NCBI GenBank assembly: GCA_016718275.1
Contig: JADKEA010000020.1
Location: 434,001 to 498,000 of the forward strand
Source: Candidatus Villigracilis affinis
Lineage (GTDB): Bacteria; Chloroflexota; Anaerolineae; Anaerolineales; Villigracilaceae
Length of the DNA: 64,000 nucleotides
Direction of reading: 5' to 3'
The notes beneath the pieces are model-generated. The model ran no database searches. It worked only from the letters and a program-made list of their open reading frames with translations, and was not told the DNA's origin. Of this stretch, positions 58,058 to 64,000 are shown piece after piece. A program made the translations under genes and the position numbers. Each line of letters opens with the position of its first letter. The stretch's first letter is position 1.

Positions 58058-59398
58058 CTATTTCATGATGAACAAAGTGATGGATTGCGCTGGGAATGCG
58101 GGCGCCTTGGACAAGTCGACGATACCCATGTTTTCAGCTTGATGTGTCGGATCGAATAGCCACGCTTCGCCCTTAACGGATGTCTGTCCGTCAATTCGAA
58201 GGGCTTTTATCTGCTCTTCAAGCGACAGGTTAACGACCATGATCGTTAAAGTCCCATCTTCACGTCGCGCGGCATAAATAGACAGGTCAGGACTATCAGA
58301 TGAAGAGTAGACCAGCTCGCTGCCGAATTTTTTATATAGTTGATAGGTGTAATAGCTGGGGTATACATCGCTTCGGCCAACCAACCCCCAGCCGCCATAA
58401 CCGCCTTTGGAAGTGAGCATCCAGTGATTTGCCATAAACACGCCGTTTTTGACCATGCGTCCAAGCACATCCCCAAGCCAGATGGCATTGTAGTGAGAAT
58501 CAGGCGTGGACTCTCCGCCAACAGATTTGCTATAGTCTGAATTGAATTCGGTAATCGCAATGGGAAGATCGCGCCCAGTTTCCTTTTGGATCATAGCCCG
58601 CAGGTAGATAATGATTTTGTCCCATTCCTGCGCATTGATCCGCAAGTCTTCAATGGAGGCAGGACCCGAAACCCTTGAGCGTGGAAACGGATAACGATGG
58701 AAAGAGACAACGTCCACAAGATCACCGTTGGCTTTCAGGAAATCTTCCATCCATAAGGCATTTTCCTTCGTGAAATTCGTGCTTGCACCGGAATAGTCAT
58801 AACTCAATTGGTGCGACTCAGGGCCAACCAGCTTTATGCTCGAATCCACTTTCTTCATCGCTTTTGCAAACGCACGCCATTCCTCATTGAATCGTTTGCT
58901 GTCATAACTTTCTCCCAGGTTCTTTAGTTCGCCATCGTACAAGGTAGGCTCGTTCCCAATCCCCCAATAAACGACGCCATACTTCATTTCCTTGTTCACA
59001 TAGCGCACCATCTCTGCGGCTTGTTCGGGAGTGCCTCCAAGCAGGCGTACGTTGATCATGGCCGTTGCCCCCATCTTTTGAATTAGGGTCATGAATTGGT
59101 CGATCTGAATGGTGGTTACATTGTTATGATCTCCCCATGAGCCAGCAGGAAAACGCAAAATACTGACCCCAGAATCATATGCAGGTTGCAGCCCATCCAC
59201 CGAGAGTGCGATCCATGGACCATAATTGGAGCCATAGACCAGGGGGCTGATCTCACCGAGAGAAATATTCGGGTCAACAAATAACGTGTCGGGATATGGA
59301 GTGGGGACAATGGTGGCCGTAGGGATCGGCGCGGGGCTTTGCGTGCAGGCTGCAAAAAGGAATATGGCGAACAATGAAAAGATGGCTTTGCGATTCAT
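58058..59398 (-). CDS. GH-like surface lipoprotein (clan A, GH44/GH51/GH30-like)
   Basis: 446 residues from the ATG at 59398 with GGAG eight bases upstream. Lipobox FAACT with Cys near 18, then a Pro/Thr linker. The TIM barrel shows the retaining-glycosidase pair: Glu in VVYWGIGNEPTLYDGE and Glu in LPIAITEFNSDYSKSV. DVVSFHRYPFPRSRVSGPAS lies between them. The C-terminal part is a beta domain (TLTIMVVNLSLEEQIKALRI). The exact GH family is uncertain; an arabinofuranosidase- or endoglucanase-like activity is possible. It lies in a cell-wall cluster with uppP and an M20 peptidase. Confidence 0.75.
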   Translation of the reverse strand: MNRKAIFSLFAIFLFAACTQSPAPIPTATIVPTPYPDTLFVDPNISLGEISPLVYGSNYGPWIALSVDGLQPAYDSGVSILRFPAGSWGDHNNVTTIQIDQFMTLIQKMGATAMINVRLLGGTPEQAAEMVRYVNKEMKYGVVYWGIGNEPTLYDGELKNLGESYDSKRFNEEWRAFAKAMKKVDSSIKLVGPESHQLSYDYSGASTNFTKENALWMEDFLKANGDLVDVVSFHRYPFPRSRVSGPASIEDLRINAQEWDKIIIYLRAMIQKETGRDLPIAITEFNSDYSKSVGGESTPDSHYNAIWLGDVLGRMVKNGVFMANHWMLTSKGGYGGWGLVGRSDVYPSYYTYQLYKKFGSELVYSSSDSPDLSIYAARREDGTLTIMVVNLSLEEQIKALRIDGQTSVKGEAWLFDPTHQAENMGIVDLSKAPAFPAQSITLFIMK

Positions 59399-59433
59399 GA
59401 TGACACTCCATTGTGGATTTTTGAACCTGCGAA

Positions 59434-60063
59434 CTATTTCGACACGCATACCAGAAGCTCCCGAACAATTCCCGTCGCTTCCACTTTGGTCGTTGCCAGC
59501 ACTGGAACTTTTCCTGCCGAATACACTTCGCGGATATTCTGCCCCGAGTTCATCGAACTTCGCGGCAGGATACCGACCGCATTGGAATCAGAATCCACCG
59601 CTTCCGACATTTTCTGCGGGCTGACGGCCACCTTTGCGAATGAAGAGACGCTTCGACCTTTCATCACAAGCTGCTCAAACAAAACTTGCATATCCGCGTC
59701 TGACGAATAGACCCAAACCTGCGCGGACGGATTTCCGCTCCCCGTAAAAAGCGTTTGCACTTCTTCCAGTGTGAGATTTTGCAGTTGACTGTCGCGATGG
59801 GTGACGACGATCAGTTCATCTTCGCCGACCTGATAAGCTGGAGAGATGATGGCCTCAGGTTCACCCAAACGCAGAGATATCTCGGGTGAACTGGCCGACA
59901 TGTCTATCGCCACGTTCATGTCCTCAGCACAGGAATACAACTCCGCAAGCCACGGCATCGCAGCGGATGTAGAGTACGCAGTGACGACTTGTAGGGGGGA
60001 GGTCGAATTTGTAACTGGAGTACAGGATGCCAGCAGGAATATCAATACGAAAAGTCTTTTCAT
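59434..60063 (-). CDS. PBP-like (PstS-related fold) lipoprotein
   Basis: 209 residues. Lipobox LLASC at the N-terminus. The body is one and a half lobes of a substrate-binding-protein fold, with phrases such as AEDMNVAIDMSASSPEISLR, LTLEEVQTLFTGSGNPSAQV and AVGILPRSSMNSGQNIREVY; the sequence-run ENLTLEEVQTLFTG is typical of PstS-like domains. It lacks transporter partners, so a scavenging or signalling role is more likely than transport. It is co-oriented between the GH-like gene and the M20 gene. Confidence 0.75.
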   Translation of the reverse strand: MKRLFVLIFLLASCTPVTNSTSPLQVVTAYSTSAAMPWLAELYSCAEDMNVAIDMSASSPEISLRLGEPEAIISPAYQVGEDELIVVTHRDSQLQNLTLEEVQTLFTGSGNPSAQVWVYSSDADMQVLFEQLVMKGRSVSSFAKVAVSPQKMSEAVDSDSNAVGILPRSSMNSGQNIREVYSAGKVPVLATTKVEATGIVRELLVCVSK

Positions 60064-60094
60064 CGTTTCGATTTTACTGCTTCCTGTGCTGAAC

Positions 60095-61186
60095 TCACCA
60101 GTTTTCGATTAACGCTGCCAGCAATTTCGCCCGTTCTTCCAGGCTGTTTGCAAAAATGTATTCGCGGTCGGAGTGATAGCCTTCACCGATTGCGCCCATT
60201 CCATCCAGCACGGGGATGCCCAGCGGGGCGACGAAATTGCCATCGGAGGCGCCGCCTGTGCCGCCAGCTTTTAGCTCGATACCAAGGACATCTTTTGCGA
60301 TCTGGGATGCCTTTTTGAAGGCCGCCTGACTGACTTCACCGAACGGCATTGGCGGGCGATTTAACCCGCCCGATACTTCAATGGAGGTGCCATCCAGCAC
60401 AGGCTTGAGTTTCTTCATTTCCCCATCGAGCCTTTCCCATTCGCCAGGCTGCATGACGCGCACATCCACTTCGATGGTGGATTCTTCAGGGACGACATTT
60501 GATGCCGTGCCGCCGTTGATGATGCCCACGTTGAGCGTGGTCTGTTTTTCGTAATCGGTCAATTTTTGGATGGCAATGATCTGATGCGCCATTTCTTCGA
60601 TGGCGTTGCGGCCTTCCTTGTGGTCACCACCCGCGTGTGCGGCGCGCCCCTTGACCTTGACGTTGAATTCGCCTACGCCTTTGCGCCATGTTTTCAGTGA
60701 TCCATCCAACAAAGCGCCTTCCATGACGAATACGATGGACGCCTCCCGCGCGAGGGATTCAATGTGCTTGCGTGAGGTGAGGCTTCCGATCTCTTCGTCA
60801 GATGTGAACAAGGCCGTGACGGGGCGTGGAGCAGCTGTCCCTTTGGAAAGAAGCGAGGAGATGGCGCTCAAAGTGATGACAATGCCCGCTTTCATATCCA
60901 ATGTGCCGGGGCCGTGAATCTTCCCATCCGCCTCTTTGTAGGGAAAAGTTTTGAGGGTGCCAAGCGGGAAAACGGTATCCATGTGGCAGAGGATCAATAC
61001 GCCGTTCTTGCTGTCGTTTCCCCATTTGGCGAGGACATGGTCGCCTGTTTTTTTATTGGGGATGATCTCGACTTGTGCATTGAGCTTGCGGCATTCACCG
61101 GCAACGATGCTGCCGACGCGGTCGACTGCTGCTTTTTCGTGAGAAGGAGATTCGGTTTCGACGAGTTGTTTGAGAAGGTTTTTCAT
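60095..61186 (-). CDS. M20-family metallopeptidase (glutamate carboxypeptidase-like)
   Basis: 363 residues. The dinuclear zinc site has His68 (ILCHMDTVFP), bridging Asp97 (GPGTLDMKAGIVI), catalytic Glu131 and Glu132 (FTSDEEIGSLTSR), and the later GGASDGNFVAPLG and DREYIFANSL segments. The dimerisation domain follows at about 175-285. Family members release glutamate or other C-terminal residues, or dipeptides. The start overlaps the uppP stop (ATGA), so the two are translationally coupled; a role in cell-wall peptide turnover is a possible inference. There is no signal peptide. Confidence 0.92.
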   Translation of the reverse strand: MKNLLKQLVETESPSHEKAAVDRVGSIVAGECRKLNAQVEIIPNKKTGDHVLAKWGNDSKNGVLILCHMDTVFPLGTLKTFPYKEADGKIHGPGTLDMKAGIVITLSAISSLLSKGTAAPRPVTALFTSDEEIGSLTSRKHIESLAREASIVFVMEGALLDGSLKTWRKGVGEFNVKVKGRAAHAGGDHKEGRNAIEEMAHQIIAIQKLTDYEKQTTLNVGIINGGTASNVVPEESTIEVDVRVMQPGEWERLDGEMKKLKPVLDGTSIEVSGGLNRPPMPFGEVSQAAFKKASQIAKDVLGIELKAGGTGGASDGNFVAPLGIPVLDGMGAIGEGYHSDREYIFANSLEERAKLLAALIENW

Positions 61187-62019
61187 AATGAGAATTGTTG
61201 GATGATCAATACGGTTACACCGGCTACTGCGCAGTAGGCGGAAAATACATACAGGGAATGTTTATTGTTGTGCAGGTAATTCATGAGCCATTTGATGGCA
61301 AGCCACCCGACGATTGCGGCGGTGATAAAGCCAGTGATCAGATAGGGTAGAAAGGCACGTGTGCCGCTTCGTTCAATGACGCTGAGCATTTCGTAGGAAC
61401 CCGCGGCCAGCATGACCGGTATTGACATGAGGAATGCAAACCGTGCGGCATCTTCACGGGCAAAGCCGCGGAACATGCTGCCCGAGATGGTTGTCCCGGA
61501 GCGGGATGCGCCGGGGAAAACTGCAATGATCTGGAACAGGCCGACGATGAGCGCATCAAGCCAGGTCATGGATTCAAGGCGGCGCATTTTTTTATCGAAG
61601 TATTCGGCGAGTGCAAGCAAAAGCGATGCCGTGAAAAAACGGATGGCGGCTTCGATCAGCGGCGTTTTGAATAAGGCCTCGACCGCGTCCTTGAAAAAAT
61701 ACCCCGCCAATAATGCGGGGATGGTTGCTATGACAATGTACCAGCCAAGTTTTGCATTTTGCGGCAGTTGATCGAACTTGCGCAGGCCACCGAGGTTTTT
61801 AAGGGTGTCAATGGCGATGCCCAGCAGATCCTTCCAGAAAAAAAGGAATAGCGAGACCACTGTCCCCATTTGAACGAGGACGCTGAATGAAAATGTTGCG
61901 TCGGTTGCAGGAATATTGAGAATTTTTTGTGCCACAAGCAAATGTGCCGTGGAGGAGACAGGAATAAATTCAGTCAGTCCCTGTACGATACCAAGGACGA
62001 CCACGTGGAAGAAAGTCAT
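61183..62019 (-). CDS. uppP: Undecaprenyl-diphosphatase
   Basis: 278 residues, eight helices. It dephosphorylates undecaprenyl diphosphate to recycle the lipid carrier for peptidoglycan and surface-glycan synthesis, and confers bacitracin tolerance when abundant. Hallmarks are GLTEFIPVSSTAHLLVAQKI near the start (motif 1, catalytic Glu and Ser) and VFPGASRSGTTISGSMFRG (motif 2). AAAGGA lies before the ATG. It heads a minus-strand group of M20, PBP-like, GH-like and mannosyltransferase genes, so the cluster looks like envelope polymer turnover. Confidence 0.95.
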   Translation of the reverse strand: MTFFHVVVLGIVQGLTEFIPVSSTAHLLVAQKILNIPATDATFSFSVLVQMGTVVSLFLFFWKDLLGIAIDTLKNLGGLRKFDQLPQNAKLGWYIVIATIPALLAGYFFKDAVEALFKTPLIEAAIRFFTASLLLALAEYFDKKMRRLESMTWLDALIVGLFQIIAVFPGASRSGTTISGSMFRGFAREDAARFAFLMSIPVMLAAGSYEMLSVIERSGTRAFLPYLITGFITAAIVGWLAIKWLMNYLHNNKHSLYVFSAYCAVAGVTVLIIQQFSL

Positions 62020-62125
62020 TAAGTTTCCTTTATCTTATTGATTGGCGAGTTTTCCGTGCGAAGTACGGAAAACAGGGTTTCGTTCGTTGCAGGGAGAGAG
62101 GCTCGGCCTCTCATTGGAGTCGATG

Positions 62126-62875
62126 TTAATTTTGCTTTGCAGGTGCGGCGGCTTTGTCTTCGATCAGCCGATGCAGATCCCACAGGACGGCCAGGGAAAG
62201 GAAGATGAACAGAACTTCATAGTTACTTTCCTTGACTTCCTGAACCGCCTGGGTGAAGGTGATGGTTTTGTATGAATAAAAGGAATGAAAAATTGGTTTG
62301 GCAAGCTGGGCTGCCAGATAGTTGAAAATGAACAACAAGCCGATATCCCAATGGACAATTGGGGTTAGCTTTTCGATGAATTCTCGGAAACTTTTCGAAG
62401 CGAGACTCAAGGCTGGGAGCAGAACGGCGAAGCCGACCCAAAATACAGTGAAGATGTTATCGGCTTTTAGCAGGTCGCTATCTTCGAATACTGCCAGGTT
62501 GTGAATGTTCAACTCCTCCTGAACGTTTTCGTCAGCCAATACTTCCGGTTGCGGAATATTGAAGATCCTTTGCCCCCAACTGATCTCCTCTCCGGCACCA
62601 AAGAAATACAGGAACGCCAGTCCAAGATAAACCAGCAGTTTGAACCAATGGAAGTTGGTAGTCTTGCGGTTTTTAAGAGCCAGCACGAATATATAGAAGG
62701 AGATAACCGCTGCAATGCCCAGCGAAAGCGCCCCAACATTTTCGAAGTATGTATCCTCGAGGAAGAACAGGTTACCCCATTTTTCCCCAAAAAGAAGGGT
62801 GCTGAAGCCCAAAATAAAATAAAGGATTATTACGATATAGAAGGCGGGGTGGAGATACCATTTGTTTTTTTTCAT
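62126..62875 (-). CDS. Membrane protein of unknown function, GAGEEISWGQR family
   Basis: 249 residues from the ATG at 62875 (AGGA eight bases upstream); an in-frame start 33 bases earlier has none. Seven hydrophobic helices. The most conserved-looking feature is the loop FFGAGEEISWGQRIFNIPQP (about 96-115), an acidic Glu-Glu with Trp and Arg that may be catalytic or metal-binding. DGxx-like patterns and a Lys-rich tail end it. I do not recall a function for this family. It is between uppP and the cyclase gene. Confidence 0.75.
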   Translation of the reverse strand: MKKNKWYLHPAFYIVIILYFILGFSTLLFGEKWGNLFFLEDTYFENVGALSLGIAAVISFYIFVLALKNRKTTNFHWFKLLVYLGLAFLYFFGAGEEISWGQRIFNIPQPEVLADENVQEELNIHNLAVFEDSDLLKADNIFTVFWVGFAVLLPALSLASKSFREFIEKLTPIVHWDIGLLFIFNYLAAQLAKPIFHSFYSYKTITFTQAVQEVKESNYEVLFIFLSLAVLWDLHRLIEDKAAAPAKQN

Positions 62876-62965
62876 TATGTAATTCCTATTATTGAATTTG
62901 AACACCAATTTGCATCATCATGCTCTGGTTATATTGATCAAATGCGTGATCTGTTGCTGCCTGGT

Positions 62966-64000
62966 TCAACCATGGTCAATGGAGTGTATGGTGATGGGCT
63001 GGTCTTTGCCTTTTGCGATGATATCCTTTTGTGTACCTGCCATTCTATCAGGAAGGCTCAGACGTGTGTCCTCTGAAATCCAAATCTCGCCTGCCCCCGC
63101 GGACTTTTCAATGCGTGCGGCGGTGTTGACTGTATCCCCGATCACATCGTAAAAGCGGACATTTTTTCCGCCGAGCAGCCCTTCTACGAGCCAGCCTGTG
63201 TGAATACCGACGCCCACGCCGAGTTCACGTTTCAGCAGGGTACGGGTGATGGTCTCTTGCAGATCACGGGCGGCGCGCACGGCTTCTTCGGCTTCAATGA
63301 AGACCGCCATGACCTCATCTGCAGTGAATTTATATTTGATGACCTGATAATTGTTGAACAGGTTTTCCACGCTCATGTAATAACGATTGAGCAGGGAAGC
63401 GACTTCTTCCGGGGAACGTTTTTCGCTCCAACTGGTGAAGCCGCGAATGTCCATGAAGAGGACGGTTCTTTTTTGCCGTGAGAGGCGCATGGAATTCGGG
63501 TCATTGATGGCACGTCCGAGCAGGTTGCGTCCGAGCAGCCATTCGGAATAGATCTTCAATTGGGCAGCGGTTTGGTGAAGCAGGTTGAGGTGACGTTGAG
63601 CGTTCGTGTTGGCGAACCCGACTGAAAGTCCAAGCAGGAACGTGGCGAGCCCGATAAAGCGGTGGGAGGTATCTGTAAAAAATTCGGCGATGGAAATTGT
63701 CTGCTGCGGATTGGCCAGCGTTTCAAAGATCACGTAAAGGATAAAAAGAATTTCAGCGCGGATAATGTTTTCGATGACAAGCAGGGTATCCGCGAACCAT
63801 CCGTGCAGATTTTCCTGCGCCGCCTGCAGAAAAGCAATTAACAAGGCGACAATCAGATAGGCGATATGCTGGGGTGCGGAGAAAAAATCCATACCTTCGA
63901 ACAACGTCTCGACCATGGTGTAGAGTGCGGGCGCGATGAGGTTGCCAAAAAATTTCTGCCATGGGGGCAGGTTGGCCCGGCGTGACAAAAAATAGGCTTG
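62966..64000 (-). CDS. Membrane-anchored class III adenylate/guanylate cyclase, N-terminus cut by window edge
   Basis: 345 residues visible; the frame stays open to the last base, so a start at the TTG near 63988 is not assumed. Four or five hydrophobic helices precede the catalytic domain (about 165-340 of the visible part). Metal-binding Asp is in VLFMDIRGFTSWSEKRSPEE and the second in KFTADEVMAVFIEAEEA. The transition-state Asn and Arg are in GDTVNTAARIEKSAGAGEIW. The purine-specifying positions are not assigned, so cAMP versus cGMP is open. A cNMP-binding phosphatase is at 21183 in this window. Confidence 0.9.
   Translation of the reverse strand, partial: QAYFLSRRANLPPWQKFFGNLIAPALYTMVETLFEGMDFFSAPQHIAYLIVALLIAFLQAAQENLHGWFADTLLVIENIIRAEILFILYVIFETLANPQQTISIAEFFTDTSHRFIGLATFLLGLSVGFANTNAQRHLNLLHQTAAQLKIYSEWLLGRNLLGRAINDPNSMRLSRQKRTVLFMDIRGFTSWSEKRSPEEVASLLNRYYMSVENLFNNYQVIKYKFTADEVMAVFIEAEEAVRAARDLQETITRTLLKRELGVGVGIHTGWLVEGLLGGKNVRFYDVIGDTVNTAARIEKSAGAGEIWISEDTRLSLPDRMAGTQKDIIAKGKDQPITIHSIDHG

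Overview
The window looks like chromosomal DNA from a member of the Chloroflexota, most likely Anaerolineae. This is inferred from the gene repertoire: extracellular proteins with NBR1-type (FW) Ig-like domains and Pro/Thr-rich linkers, a B12-dependent NrdJ with NrdR, lipoproteins with a lipobox, PIG-V-like mannosyltransferases, and many short dispersed hyphenated palindromes between genes. No rRNA, tRNA, CRISPR array, transposase or phage gene was seen. Coding density is high and most genes have GGAG-type ribosome sites. Several genes instead have a TATAAT-like box placed so that the transcript should start at or next to the ATG.

Layout. 1-9 kb: a truncated FW-domain exoprotein, PPK2 kinase, a C39-like protein, a VOC protein, small membrane and zinc-ribbon proteins, a winged-helix YcaQ-type protein, DUF1801 and a solitary MazF-like toxin. 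9-10.3 kb: a Clp N-domain fused to a membrane site-2 protease. 10.4-11.6 kb: an AT-rich island holding only gene debris. 11.6-14.8 kb: nrdJ and nrdR. 15.2-18.7 kb: a DUF58 / transglutaminase pair. 18.8-28.2 kb: an FW lipoprotein, a deoxynucleoside kinase overlapping a cyclic-nucleotide-binding SpoIIE phosphatase, a trans-sulfuration enzyme, GNAT and aminoglycoside-nucleotidyltransferase-like genes, and an ABC-F protein preceded by an attenuator-like leader. 28.3-32.9 kb: a Yip1 (frameshifted) / ABC ATPase / CARDB-like exoprotein / MacB-type permease cassette. 33-34.2 kb: PilZ, VOC and a small DNA-binding-like protein; the VOC promoter carries a GAAC-N4-GTTC operator in its spacer.

The largest coherent system, 38.9-56.6 kb, is on the minus strand: a beta-glycan utilisation locus. 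A LacI regulator with two adjacent 12-bp operators leads into a sugar-binding lipoprotein, two permeases, GH4, a BadF-type sugar kinase, GH18, GH5-like, a ChbG-type deacetylase, GH3 with PA14, GH94 phosphorylase, a mutarotase-like protein and GH1. A plausible scheme is cleavage of beta-linked (GlcNAc/glucose/mannose) glycans to oligosaccharides, ABC import, then phosphorolysis, hydrolysis and kinase entry. A second permease pair without its own binding protein (35.6-37.6 kb) sits with a PIG-V mannosyltransferase and next to an MFS transporter.

56.8-62 kb is another minus-strand cluster: uppP, M20 peptidase, a PBP-like lipoprotein, a GH-like lipoprotein and a second PIG-V mannosyltransferase. 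The window ends inside a membrane-anchored class III nucleotide cyclase.
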